Assembly: GCA_965203265.1 (NCBI GenBank)
Contig: CBDBBV010000002.1
Coordinates: 1,860,001-1,924,000 of the forward strand
DNA length: 64,000 bases
DNA from: JAHRAW01 sp965203265
GTDB lineage: Bacteria > Pseudomonadota > Gammaproteobacteria > Arenicellales > Poriferihabitantaceae
Direction of reading: 5' to 3'
Shown here: piece by piece, positions 53,122-61,884 of the stretch
Layout of the letters: each line of letters begins with the position of its first letter
Numbering within the stretch: the stretch's first letter is position 1
Notes under the pieces: generated by a model
Database searches by the model: none
The model's input: only the letters and a program-made list of their open reading frames with translations
Told to the model about the DNA's origin: nothing
Translations under genes and position numbers: made by a program

Positions 53122-53150
53122 GGATGGTGTCGGGGTTGCAGGGTGATCGA

Positions 53151-53774
53151 TCAGGTTTGGTTGGGTTGGGCGGCGGCGTGATTTTGGCCGTGATCTTGGC
53201 CGTGGTCGCTACCGTGGGTGGCGGTTTCGCTCGGTTGGGCGTGGTCGGATGCGGGTGCGCCGCCGTCCACTTGGAAGAAGGTGTACGACAGGGTGATGGT
53301 GTCGATGTCCTTCGGCAAATCGGGATCGATGACGAAGATCAGCGGCAAGTCGCGGCGTTCACCGGCGGCGAATTCCTGCCTGCCGAAGCAGAAGCATTCG
53401 ATCTTGTCGAAGTAGCTGGACGCCTGCGCCGGCGATACGCTCGGTACGGCTTGGCCGACCATCGCTTGATCCATCTGGTTGCGGGCGCTGTAGGTGGCCT
53501 GATAGCGCTTGCCCGGATGCGCCTCCATGCTGCGCACCGCCGGGGCGAAGTCGAGGGGGGTGTTTTCGTTCAGGTTGGCCATGAATTCGACTCGCACGAT
53601 TCGCGATTGGTCGGCTTGCAGGCGGTTGGCTTGGGCGGCGCTGATGGAGCCGGTTTTGCCGTTCAGGCCGGTGAGGTCGCAGAATATGTCGTAGATGGGC
53701 ACCAGCAGATAGCCGAAGCCGAACATCAGCGTCGGGATGAGGAACAGGGCGAGGACGGTTTTTCGCGTGTTCAT
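53151..53774 (-). CDS. ctaG: Cytochrome c oxidase assembly protein CtaG/Cox11
   Basis: Copper chaperone for the Cu(B) site. 207 residues: membrane anchor (about 7-27), PIYDIFCDLTGLNGK and the copper-binding KIECFCFGRQ (about 120-130). The C-terminal 35 residues form a His/Asp/Gln-rich extension (HGSDHGQDHGQNH) beyond the usual Cox11 end, possibly an extra metal-binding tail. Its start overlaps the preceding small gene by four bases. Confidence 0.94.
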   Translation of the reverse strand: MNTRKTVLALFLIPTLMFGFGYLLVPIYDIFCDLTGLNGKTGSISAAQANRLQADQSRIVRVEFMANLNENTPLDFAPAVRSMEAHPGKRYQATYSARNQMDQAMVGQAVPSVSPAQASSYFDKIECFCFGRQEFAAGERRDLPLIFVIDPDLPKDIDTITLSYTFFQVDGGAPASDHAQPSETATHGSDHGQDHGQNHAAAQPNQT

Positions 53775-53911
53775 GCGGGCGCCGCCAGCGATACGGCCAT
53801 GAGGATGAAGCCGAGGTAGAACGCGAACGCCACCGCGAACAGGGCGAGCACGGTGCGCTTGACGGCGGGAGTGGGCATGATCATCGACTTCGACTTCGAC
53901 TTCAACTTCAT
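53771..53911 (-). CDS. Small membrane protein in the cox cluster
   Basis: 46 residues: basic N-terminus MKLKSKSKS from a hexanucleotide repeat, then one membrane helix (VLALFAVAFAFYLGFILMAV). It lies two bases after coxA and overlaps ctaG by four, consistent with a coupled small assembly protein as seen between coxA and ctaG in other proteobacteria. ATG 53884 (MIMPTP) is an alternative start giving 37 residues. Confidence 0.65.
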   Translation of the reverse strand: MKLKSKSKSMIMPTPAVKRTVLALFAVAFAFYLGFILMAVSLAAPA

Positions 53912-53913
53912 CT

Positions 53914-55494
53914 TCACTTGACGATGGGTTGCGGCGAGAACGAGTGATAGGGCGGCGGCGAACTCAGCGTCCATTCCAACCCGTGAGCACCCTCCCACAC
54001 CCGCGCACTCGCCTTGCGCCCGCCGCGAATGCACTGCACCACCAGCACCAGCAACAGTATCTGCGCGAAGCCGAAGCCGAATGCGCCGATGGTGGCGATG
54101 GCGTTGAAGTCGGTGAACTGCACCGCGTAGTCCGGTATGCGCCGGGGCATTCCGGCGAGGCCGACGAAGTGCATGGGGAAGAACAGCACATTGACGAACA
54201 AGGTGGACAGCCAGAAGTGCCATTTACCCAGAGTTTCGTTGTAGTGGTAGCCGGTCCACTTGGGCAGCCAGTAGTACACGCCGGCGATGATGCCGAACAG
54301 GGCGCCGGGGACGAGTACATAGTGGAAGTGGGCGACCACGAAATAGGTATCGTGATACTGGAAGTCGATGGGCGTCATGGCCAGCATGAGGCCGGAGAAT
54401 CCGCCGATGGTGAACATCACCACGAAGCCGAGAGCGAACAGCATGGGCGTCTCGAATGTCAACGCGCCGCGCCACATGGTGGAAACCCAGTTGAACACCT
54501 TCACGCCGGTGGGCACGGCGATGAGCATGGTGGTGAACATGAAGAACAATTCACCCACCAACGGCATGCCCACTGTGAACATGTGGTGCGCCCACACGAT
54601 GAACGAGAGGAAGGCGATGGATGAAGTTGCATACACCATGGAGGTGTAACCGAACAACGGTTTGCGCGAGAAGGTCGGGATGATTTCCGACACCAAACCG
54701 AAGGCCGGTAGAATGAGTATGTACACTTCCGGATGGCCGAAGAACCAGAAGATGTGCTGGAACATGACCGGATCGCCACCACCGGCGGCGTTGAAGAAAC
54801 TGGTGCCGAAGAAGGCGTCGGTCAACAGCATGGTAACCGCACCGGCGAGCACCGGCATGACCGCGATCAGCAGGTAGGCGGTGATGAACCAAGTCCACAC
54901 GAACAGCGGCATTTTCATGTAGGTCATGCCGGGAGCGCGCAGGTTCATGATGGTGGCGATGATGTTGATGGCGCCCATGATGGACGATGCGCCGAGCATG
55001 TGTATGGCGAATATCACAAATGGCAGATTGTTGCCGCCTTGCAGGGACAACGGCGGATACAATGTCCAACCCGCCGACGGCCCGCCGCCTTCCATGAACA
55101 GGGTAGACAACATCAGGCCGAAACCGAACGGCAGTATCCAGAAACTCCAGTTGTTCATCCTCGGCAACGCCATGTCCGGCGCACCGATCATGATCGGTAT
55201 CATCCAGTTGGCCAACCCGACAAACGCCGGCATGACCACGCCGAAGATCATCACCAGCGCGTGCATGGTGGTCATCTGATTGAAGAAGTGCGGATCGACG
55301 ATCTGCAAACCGGGCTGAAACAATTCCGCACGAATGACGAGCGCCATGAATCCGCCGATAAAAAACATGATCAACGAAAACCACAGGTATAGGGTGCCGA
55401 TGTCTTTGTGGTTGGTGGTGGTGATCCAACGCATGAGACCGGGGGCGGGGCCGTGGTCGTGGTGATCGTCGTGGGTTGCGGCGTAGGTGGTCAT
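53914..55494 (-). CDS. ctaD: Cytochrome c oxidase subunit I
   Basis: 526 residues, twelve membrane helices. Heme a and Cu(B) ligands appear in TTMHALVMIFG, WFFGHPEVYILILPAFG (His-Tyr crosslink site), IVWAHHMFTVG and YFVVAHFHYVLV. The residues fit an A1-type heme-copper oxidase. It produces proton motive force by reducing oxygen with cytochrome c. The 39 bases upstream separate it from the small winged-helix-like ORF. Confidence 0.97.
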   Translation of the reverse strand: MTTYAATHDDHHDHGPAPGLMRWITTTNHKDIGTLYLWFSLIMFFIGGFMALVIRAELFQPGLQIVDPHFFNQMTTMHALVMIFGVVMPAFVGLANWMIPIMIGAPDMALPRMNNWSFWILPFGFGLMLSTLFMEGGGPSAGWTLYPPLSLQGGNNLPFVIFAIHMLGASSIMGAINIIATIMNLRAPGMTYMKMPLFVWTWFITAYLLIAVMPVLAGAVTMLLTDAFFGTSFFNAAGGGDPVMFQHIFWFFGHPEVYILILPAFGLVSEIIPTFSRKPLFGYTSMVYATSSIAFLSFIVWAHHMFTVGMPLVGELFFMFTTMLIAVPTGVKVFNWVSTMWRGALTFETPMLFALGFVVMFTIGGFSGLMLAMTPIDFQYHDTYFVVAHFHYVLVPGALFGIIAGVYYWLPKWTGYHYNETLGKWHFWLSTLFVNVLFFPMHFVGLAGMPRRIPDYAVQFTDFNAIATIGAFGFGFAQILLLVLVVQCIRGGRKASARVWEGAHGLEWTLSSPPPYHSFSPQPIVK

Positions 55495-55533
55495 TGGATG
55501 GTCCTCATAAAAGTAGTAAGGATATGCTTGCTG

Positions 55534-55827
55534 TTACGTGTCATCGCGGCGGCGATCGTATTCCTCTTCTGACAACTGCCATCCGGGTCTCCCACCTTCC
55601 TGATTCTCTCGCTTGACCTTCCCTTGTTTGTGCAAATCGTTCAGGAAACCAGTAACGATGGCATCGTTCATATGTACCTCACCCGGATCCCGATATATGC
55701 CAGCGCGTTTACCAATCTCAGCCGGACCCAGTCCGTGTCCGCCCTGATAATGCTTGCATAACACGTCAAGTATCGCTTCATGCAGAAAGAAAGAACCTAG
55801 GCGAGCTAATTGTTTCGGACTAATCAT
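55534..55827 (-). CDS. Winged-helix-like small protein inserted between coxB and coxA
   Basis: 97 residues, soluble, charged. LHEAILDVLCKHYQGGHGLGPAEIGKRAGIY followed by AIVTGFLNDLHKQGKVKREN and GGRPGWQLSEEEYDRRR reads like a helix-turn-helix with a wing. Its ATG overlaps the coxB stop by four bases, so it should be translated with the oxidase. No oxidase cluster known to me has such a gene at this place. Role unknown; an autoregulator is possible. Confidence 0.6.
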   Translation of the reverse strand: MISPKQLARLGSFFLHEAILDVLCKHYQGGHGLGPAEIGKRAGIYRDPGEVHMNDAIVTGFLNDLHKQGKVKRENQEGGRPGWQLSEEEYDRRRDDT

Positions 55828-56948
55828 CGAACCGCCTTAACTTCCGCCGGCTGCAACAAATCACCACTCTCATACCCCAACGCATTGCGCTCGTAGGTGA
55901 CCACCGCGGCGATGTCCACATCGCTCAGCTGGGCGCCAAACGCCTGCATGGCCGTACCGGGTTTGCCGTTGAGGACGATGTTCAAGTGGTCTTCCAAGCT
56001 GATCGCACTCGCATCCAGCGCGGGGAACACCCCGGGGATGCCCTGACCGTCCGCCTGATGGCAGGCGATGCAGGCGGTTTTGTACACCGATTCGCCCTTC
56101 TCCATCAATTCATCCATGGCCCATTCGCGATCGGCGGAACCGGCCTCGGCTTCGGCTTGCGCCAGCTGGCCGGATACCCACTGATCGAATTCCCCCGCGG
56201 ACACCGCCTCCACCACGATCGGCATGAAGCCGTGATCCTTGCCGCACAGTTCGGCGCACTGGCCGCGATAGGTGCCGGGTTCGTCTATGACCGTCCACAT
56301 CTCGCGGATGAAGCCGGGGATGGCGTCCTTCTTGACGGCGAAATCCGGCACCCACCAAGCGTGCAGCACATCGTTCGAGGTCAGCAGGAAGCGCACCTTC
56401 CGACCCACCGGCAACACCAGCGGGTTGTCCACTTCCAGCAGGTAATTATCCACAGTATTCGGATCCACGCCGGAATTCAGCGCGCGCGCCTCGCGGCTTT
56501 TTTCGCCGAGGTTGCTGAAGAAGCGGATTCCCTCTTCGGGATAGGCGTACTCCCATTTCCACTGATGGCCGGTAACCTCGACGGTCAATTCGGCGCCGCT
56601 GGCGTCCTCCATCTTGATGAGCGCCTTGGCCGCCGGTATCGCCATGGCGACGAGAATGAGGAAGGGGATGATGGTCCAGATGACCTCCGCCGTGGTGCTG
56701 TGGGAGAAGGTGGCGGGGGTAACGCCGCGCGATTTGCGGTGGCGCAGGATGCTGATGCACATGGCGCCGAAAACCACGACGCCGATGACGATGCAGATAT
56801 ACAGCACCATCATATGCATGTCGTAGACCTCGCGGCTGATCTCGGAAACGCCTCGAGGCAGGTTGACCGCCCAATCCGCCCATAGCGGCAACGGCATGAA
56901 CAGGGCAACGCCCGCCAAAACGCGCGCGGCGCGTGGATGTACATTCAT
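55824..56948 (-). CDS. ctaC: Cytochrome c oxidase subunit II with fused cytochrome c domain
   Basis: 374 residues: signal-like N-terminus, two membrane helices (about 48-70, 92-112) and a periplasmic cupredoxin domain with Cu(A) ligands in GQCAELCGKDHGFMP. A C-terminal class I cytochrome c domain has heme motif CIACH (about 290). This is the caa3-like arrangement common in gammaproteobacteria. ATG 56948 is chosen over an upstream reading because it begins the signal peptide directly. Confidence 0.95.
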   Translation of the reverse strand: MNVHPRAARVLAGVALFMPLPLWADWAVNLPRGVSEISREVYDMHMMVLYICIVIGVVVFGAMCISILRHRKSRGVTPATFSHSTTAEVIWTIIPFLILVAMAIPAAKALIKMEDASGAELTVEVTGHQWKWEYAYPEEGIRFFSNLGEKSREARALNSGVDPNTVDNYLLEVDNPLVLPVGRKVRFLLTSNDVLHAWWVPDFAVKKDAIPGFIREMWTVIDEPGTYRGQCAELCGKDHGFMPIVVEAVSAGEFDQWVSGQLAQAEAEAGSADREWAMDELMEKGESVYKTACIACHQADGQGIPGVFPALDASAISLEDHLNIVLNGKPGTAMQAFGAQLSDVDIAAVVTYERNALGYESGDLLQPAEVKAVR

Positions 56949-57160
56949 TCGATCAATCGTCCTCGCCGACAAATAAGTCTGTGAAGGGTGGGGAGTGCCT
57001 GACTGAACAGCCTAAGCCACCGAGGAACACTATCGGGCACCCCCCATCGGTAAAAATCCGGCGCGACCCGCGCCTTTGCATTTCCGCTCCAGCCACCGAA
57101 ATCCCTACCGGCCGCCACACAAGGGCGCGATTATACCCACAATCGGGGCGCGGGGGGCGC

Positions 57161-58075
57161 TCAATCCAATATGAACGCCCGAATGAATATCCGGGCATAG
57201 TGGTCGAGTAGCAAAAACGCGAACAGCGCACTCAGATAGAAAATCGAGTAGCCGAAGGTTTTCATGGCGTGGCGGTCGCCTTCGGCGCGGTATAGGCGGG
57301 CGGCGTGGTAGAGGAAGCCGAGGCCGAGGGCGAGGGCGCCGGCTAGGTAGATGAGGCCGCTCATATTCACCAGAAACGGCATCAGGGTTACCACCAGCAG
57401 CAACACGGCGTACAGCAGGATGTGCAGTTTGGTGAGGGCTATGCCGTAGGTTACCGGCAGCATGGGCACGCCGGCCTTGGCGTAGTCGTCCACGCGCTTG
57501 ATCGCCAGCGCCCAGAAGTGGGGGGGCGTCCACACGAAGATGATGAGGAAGAGGAGCAGCGCCTCGCCGTGGATTTCGCCGGTTACCGCGCTCCAGCCGA
57601 GCACCGGCGGGGCGGCTCCGGCGGCGCCGCCGAGCACGATGTTTTGCGGCGTGGTGCGTTTCAGGAACATGCTGTAGATCACCGCGTAGCCGACCATCGA
57701 GGCGAAGGTCAATATCGCGGTCAGGGCGTTGACGAAGGCCAGCAAGACGGCCATGGACAACGCCGCCAGAGTCAGCGCGAAGATGAGCGCCTGCGCGCCG
57801 CCGATGCGCCCGCGCGGCAGCGGGCGATTGCGCGTGCGTGCCATGCGCGCGTCTATTTCCTCGTCCACCCAGTGATTCAGCGCGGCTCCGGCGGAGGCCG
57901 CCAGAGCGATGCCGATCAGCCCCCAGAACCACGCGGTGAACGGCATCCAGCCCTCGGTGGAGAGGAACATGCCGACCAGCGCGGTGAACAGGATCAGGAT
58001 CACCACCTTGGGTTTGCACAACGCCAGATAATCGCGCCACAGCGGGGCGTTGGGGGTCGCTTCCAGCAAGTTCAT
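57161..58075 (-). CDS. ctaB: Protoheme IX farnesyltransferase (heme O synthase)
   Basis: UbiA-family membrane prenyltransferase, 304 residues, about nine helices. The first Asp-rich motif is NHWVDEEIDARMARTRNRPL (about 70-89); TPPHFWALAIKRVDDYAKAG (about 190-209) is the second. It makes heme O for the oxidase. It overlaps the DUF2244 gene by four bases. ctaA (heme A synthase) is not in the window. The 212 bases between it and coxB probably carry the oxidase promoter. Confidence 0.95.
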   Translation of the reverse strand: MNLLEATPNAPLWRDYLALCKPKVVILILFTALVGMFLSTEGWMPFTAWFWGLIGIALAASAGAALNHWVDEEIDARMARTRNRPLPRGRIGGAQALIFALTLAALSMAVLLAFVNALTAILTFASMVGYAVIYSMFLKRTTPQNIVLGGAAGAAPPVLGWSAVTGEIHGEALLLFLIIFVWTPPHFWALAIKRVDDYAKAGVPMLPVTYGIALTKLHILLYAVLLLVVTLMPFLVNMSGLIYLAGALALGLGFLYHAARLYRAEGDRHAMKTFGYSIFYLSALFAFLLLDHYARIFIRAFILD

Positions 58076-58566
58076 TCGGGAACGGGCGGCGGTTGCGGGG
58101 GGAATCCATTCAGCGCGCGGCGCAGGGCGGCGGCGAGGGAGCGGCGCTCGTCGTCGCGCAGGCAGCGGCCGATCTCCACCCATTCGCCGGCGTATCCGAG
58201 GGCCAAGCGGCGCGGATACCAGCGGTGCGCTGGGCGGCTCACCCGCAGGCGAGTCCAACCGAGCGGGAAACGCCAACTTTTTTCCCGGCCCTTGGCGCGA
58301 CTGGCGAGACGGCGGATTTCCACCACCTCATCGCGAATCAACACTTTTTCGCCGGCAGCGGATTGCGCCCGCACAATCCACAGAGCCAGCGCCAACGCGG
58401 CGATTTCGAGGACGGTGAACGGCAGGATCATCCAGAAACCGAGTGCGGCGAAGCGGATGGCGATGGCGAAGGCGAGGATGGTCAAGGAGGCGAACACCCA
58501 GCGCCAACTGCCGTCGTTGCAGGCGCTGTTCGGCTGGATGATGAACTCGGTGCCGGCGGCGGGCAT
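58072..58566 (-). CDS. DUF2244 family membrane protein
   Basis: 164 residues with two adjacent membrane segments (about 24-45 and 48-68), LGFWMILPFTVLEIAALALAL, and a basic cytoplasmic region. FIIQPNSACNDGSWRW at the N-terminus is typical for DUF2244. Located upstream of ctaB with a four-base overlap. Family often near oxidase genes; function unknown. Confidence 0.82.
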   Translation of the reverse strand: MPAAGTEFIIQPNSACNDGSWRWVFASLTILAFAIAIRFAALGFWMILPFTVLEIAALALALWIVRAQSAAGEKVLIRDEVVEIRRLASRAKGREKSWRFPLGWTRLRVSRPAHRWYPRRLALGYAGEWVEIGRCLRDDERRSLAAALRRALNGFPPQPPPVPE

Positions 58567-58704
58567 GGGATGGGTGGTGCGGTGGAGTCGATTCGGGATG
58601 GTATCAAATTTGCGATTGCGCGGTGGCGCGGTTGCGTTGTGGCGGGCGGTTGCGGTTAGAATGCGCGTTTTTCGGGCAGTCGCGGGCGCGCGCACCATTA
58701 ATTA

Positions 58705-59643
58705 ATGACGGAAGTGCTGTTGATCAAACCCAGCCTCGAAACGCAGGCCGAGTGGGCCGCGTGGGTCGATGCCTTCGCCGAATTCGACCTCGAGGTGCGC
58801 CACTGGGACACTCCGGGTGCGCCCGAGGAGATCGATTATGCGCTGGTGTGGTATCCGCAGCCGGGGGCGCTGGCCGCCCTGCCTCGGCTCAAACTGATCT
58901 TTTCCATCGGTGCCGGCGTGGATCATCTGAGCGGCGAAAACATTTTGCCGCCCGGCATACCGGTGGTGCGCATGGTGGAAGATGCGCTGACCAACGGCAT
59001 GACCGAGTATGTGCTCTATCACGTACTGAGATTCCACCGCGACATGCCTCACTACGAGGCCAATCAGCGCAACCGCCTGTGGCACGATCTGCCGCAAATT
59101 CCGGCGCAGGAGCGGCGAATCGGCATACTCGGCTTGGGGGTATTGGGGGGCGCCGCCGCCGCCGCGCTGGTGTCGTTGGGTTTCGATGTGGCCGGTTGGA
59201 GTCGCAGCGAGAAGCAGATGGACGGGGTGGTTTCTTGGTACGGCGAGGAGCAGCTGGCGCCCTTCTTGGCGCGCAGCGAAATTCTGGTGTGCCTGTTGCC
59301 GCTGACCGCGCAGACCGAGCACATCATCAACGCCGAAAATCTCGCCCGGCTGCCCGCGGGCGCCTGCGTGATCAACGCGGCGCGCGGCGGGCATTGCGAC
59401 GAGGCGGATTTGCTGGCGGCCCTGAACGACGGCCACATCGCCGGCGCGGCGCTGGATGTGTTCCGCCGCGAGCCGCTGGACGAAAACAACCCCCTGTGGC
59501 GGCATCCGAACGTGTATATTACCCCCCACATCGCCAGCATAACCCTACCGGCCTCCGGCGCCGGACACGTGATCGAAAACATAAACAGATTCCGCGCCGG
59601 ACAGGCGCTCACCCATTTGGTCGATTTTTCCCGTGGCTACTAA
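58705..59643 (+). CDS. ghrA: Glyoxylate/hydroxypyruvate reductase A-like D-2-hydroxyacid dehydrogenase
   Basis: 312 residues. NAD(P)-binding motif GILGLGVLGGAAAAALVSLG (about 138-157) and the catalytic trio Arg in INAARGGHCDEADL (about 230), Glu in DVFRREPLDENNPLW and His in YITPHIASIT (about 275). The N-terminal domain has VWYPQPGALAALPRLKLIFS as in GhrA. Reduces glyoxylate or hydroxypyruvate. It precedes an FAH-family enzyme, which may act on related oxoacids. Confidence 0.9.
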   Translation: MTEVLLIKPSLETQAEWAAWVDAFAEFDLEVRHWDTPGAPEEIDYALVWYPQPGALAALPRLKLIFSIGAGVDHLSGENILPPGIPVVRMVEDALTNGMTEYVLYHVLRFHRDMPHYEANQRNRLWHDLPQIPAQERRIGILGLGVLGGAAAAALVSLGFDVAGWSRSEKQMDGVVSWYGEEQLAPFLARSEILVCLLPLTAQTEHIINAENLARLPAGACVINAARGGHCDEADLLAALNDGHIAGAALDVFRREPLDENNPLWRHPNVYITPHIASITLPASGAGHVIENINRFRAGQALTHLVDFSRGY

Positions 59644-59709
59644 CCTTAGCCGTAACCTTAGCCGCCAGCAAAAACGCACCCCCACCCCCACCCCCATTAG
59701 GAGACGCTG

Positions 59710-60573
59710 ATGAAACTCGTCCGCTTCGGCGACATCGGGCAAGAAAAGCCCGGCATCCTAGACGCCCACGGCAACCTGCGCGACGCCTCCGCAGTGGTCG
59801 CCGACTGGAACGGCGCCACCCTCGGCGATGAATCGCTGGCGCGGGTGCGGGCGGCAGTGGCGGACGCAGCGGACATGGCGAAATTGCCCCTGGTGGCGTC
59901 ATCGCCGCCGCCGCGCTTGGGGGCGCCGGTGGGCGGCATCGGCAAACTGGTCGGCATCGGCCTGAACTACCTCGCCCACGCCGCCGAAGCCGGGCTCGAG
60001 CAGCCGCCGGAGCCGATCATCTTCCTCAAGGCGACCAGCGCCGTCAGCGGCCCCAACGACGACATCGCCTTGCCGCGCGGCAGCGTGGAAACCGATTGGG
60101 AGGTCGAGCTGGCGGTGGTCATCGGCAAGGGCGGGCGCTACATCGAGGAACGGGACGCGCTTTCCCATGTTGCCGGCTACTGCATCGCCAACGACGTATC
60201 CGAGCGCGAACACCAACTGCGGCGCGGCACCCAATGGAGCAAGGGGAAGAGCGCGGACACTTTCGCCCCCCTCGGCCCGTGGCTGGCGACTCGCGATGAG
60301 ATTGCCGATCCCCAATGCCTGAATCTGGAATTGCGGCTGAACGGCGAACCCATGCAGGTCGGCAATTCCGCCGACATGATCTTCCCGATTGCCACGCTCA
60401 TCTCGCAGGTTTCGGAGTACATGACTTGGCAACCCGGCGATGTGATGCTCACCGGCACGCCGCCGGGAGTCGGCATGGGGATGAAGCCGCCGCGCTATCT
60501 ACGCGCCGGCGATAACCTCGAGCTGCGCATCGAGCAACTCGGCCGACAAACCGCGCGAGTGGTCGCGAACTGA
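59710..60573 (+). CDS. Fumarylacetoacetate hydrolase family protein
   Basis: 287 residues: short N-terminal domain and the FAH fold with GIGLNYLAHAAEAG (about 75-88), FLKATSAVSGPNDDI and metal ligands in TDWEVELAVVIGKGG (E-x-E, about 125) and later Asp. GYCIANDVSEREHQL and DVMLTGTPPGVGMG complete the pattern. Relatives hydrolyse or hydrate 2-oxo acids (ureidoglycolate lyase, acylpyruvase); exact substrate unknown. TAGGAG 7 bases upstream. Confidence 0.9.
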   Translation: MKLVRFGDIGQEKPGILDAHGNLRDASAVVADWNGATLGDESLARVRAAVADAADMAKLPLVASSPPPRLGAPVGGIGKLVGIGLNYLAHAAEAGLEQPPEPIIFLKATSAVSGPNDDIALPRGSVETDWEVELAVVIGKGGRYIEERDALSHVAGYCIANDVSEREHQLRRGTQWSKGKSADTFAPLGPWLATRDEIADPQCLNLELRLNGEPMQVGNSADMIFPIATLISQVSEYMTWQPGDVMLTGTPPGVGMGMKPPRYLRAGDNLELRIEQLGRQTARVVAN

Positions 60574-60823
60574 GCGCCCGGCAAACTCGGCTGAATGCGC
60601 CTTGCCGCAATATGGATGAAGAGGAATAAAAAGCGGAAATTCGGCGGTAATGGGTTTAAGCGGGTTTAAGCGAGGCGGGGACTGGGTTTAATGCGGGTGG
60701 TTGGGGGAGATGGGCCGTTGGGAAAATAAACGAAAGTACGCGGAACGGATGCCAAAAAAGCCCCGGAAAATCGAAATTTACAGGAGTTTTAATCAGCGAT
60801 TAATCCCTGTAAATACGGCCCGA

Positions 60824-61267
60824 TCACCGAGCCAAAATATAGTCCAAAACGAGAGATCGAATAGCCCCCTCATCAGCCTCCTCCAGCCCGATAAACGGCC
60901 GAGCTGGAATGTTACGGCCGGGCGAGCCGAACTGATGCGTAGCCGCGTACTCAGCCACATTAACCAGCGTAACCGATCGAGACGAAACCCGATAATGCAA
61001 GAACGTCTTGCGCATATCCCCCCCAAAAACAAGGATACCCCCCCGCGTCTTTTTCGCCTTCCGCGCCGCATAAACCCGATTCAGCGGCGCCCAGCGCGAC
61101 CCATCCGGCGCCACCTCCCGCGCAAACCGCGCCCGCGTAGAATTCATCAAATGCTCACCGATCGACCGCATCACCGGCGTCAAATCCGCCTGCCGCTGCC
61201 GCATGCGCCCCAACGCCCCCCGCGCCGTCGAATCATCCAAGCGCACCTCAATCCGCACGCCAGCCAT
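60824..61267 (-). CDS. Phage virion morphogenesis protein (Mu gpG-like)
   Basis: 147 residues. The family pattern is MRSIGEHLMNSTRARF then APDGSRWAPLNRVYAARKAKKT (about 30-70), RKTFLHYRVSSRSV, YAATHQFG and PARPFIGLEEAD near the end, matching the tail-completion/virion morphogenesis family. ATG 61267 overlaps the upstream small ORF stop by one base (TGATG). Confidence 0.85.
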   Translation of the reverse strand: MAGVRIEVRLDDSTARGALGRMRQRQADLTPVMRSIGEHLMNSTRARFAREVAPDGSRWAPLNRVYAARKAKKTRGGILVFGGDMRKTFLHYRVSSRSVTLVNVAEYAATHQFGSPGRNIPARPFIGLEEADEGAIRSLVLDYILAR

Positions 61268-61509
61268 CACATCACCCCAGCCACAACCCAGGCCACAGCC
61301 CACACCCCGACCAACACCACCGCCGCCAACAACGCCGCCGCCCACATCAGCGACCGCCGCGCCGCCGCCCCCTCCATCCGCGCAAGCACACCGCGCCAGT
61401 CGTCAACCATCCCGCGCAACTCCTCGTCATCCGGCTTGACCTCCAGCCTGCGCTCGGCGAGGTAAATCAGCATCCGCGTCATGCCGATCAATTTGGCCTT
61501 GTCTCTCAT
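61267..61509 (-). CDS. Small single-helix membrane protein, copy B
   Basis: 80 residues: charged amphipathic N-terminal half (LIYLAERRLEVKPDDEELRGMV), then a C-terminal hydrophobic helix ending WAVAWVVAGVM. It is clearly paralogous to the next ORF over its whole length. One-base overlaps on both sides suggest a coupled phage operon. Function unknown. Confidence 0.6.
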   Translation of the reverse strand: MRDKAKLIGMTRMLIYLAERRLEVKPDDEELRGMVDDWRGVLARMEGAAARRSLMWAAALLAAVVLVGVWAVAWVVAGVM

Positions 61510-61751
61510 CAGAACACCCCAGCCACAACCCAGGCCACAGCCCACCCCACAGCCAACCCCGCCGCCACCCACGCCAGCAACCGCCACGCCAACCGCCGCC
61601 GCGCCGCCGACCCATCGAGAGACGCGAGCACCACCCGCGCATCAGCAACCACCCGCCGCAACTCCCCATTGCCCGGACTCTCCCGCAGCGCCCGCTCGCC
61701 CAGATAAATCGCCTTGCGCACCACCCGCGCAAAGGTAGCCTTGTCAGTCAT
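61509..61751 (-). CDS. Small single-helix membrane protein, copy A
   Basis: 80 residues, same length and layout as the adjacent copy: MTDKATFARVVRKAIYLGE, LRESPGNGELRRVV, DGSAARRRLAW and a C-terminal helix ending WAVAWVVAGVF. Tandem gene duplication is evident. Function unknown; a holin-like or superinfection role would be speculation. Confidence 0.6.
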   Translation of the reverse strand: MTDKATFARVVRKAIYLGERALRESPGNGELRRVVADARVVLASLDGSAARRRLAWRLLAWVAAGLAVGWAVAWVVAGVF

Positions 61752-61852
61752 CGTAATCTCCGGTTGAAAAAAGTGATACACTCCGCCCACTGACGCAAGT
61801 CAGACTCATTGGGCAGGTACTGGTCCACCGACCCTCACACGAGTCCCAGAGT

Positions 61853-61884
61853 GCCGGTAGCGCGGTGGCGTTGCCGGCTTTTTT
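61853..61884 (+). terminator. Hairpin with U tract, plus-strand orientation
   Basis: An 11 bp imperfect stem (GCCGGTAGCGC with GCGTTGCCGGC, two wobble pairs) and a four-base loop are followed by six T. It would terminate plus-strand transcription, although no plus-strand gene lies just upstream. Confidence 0.45.
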
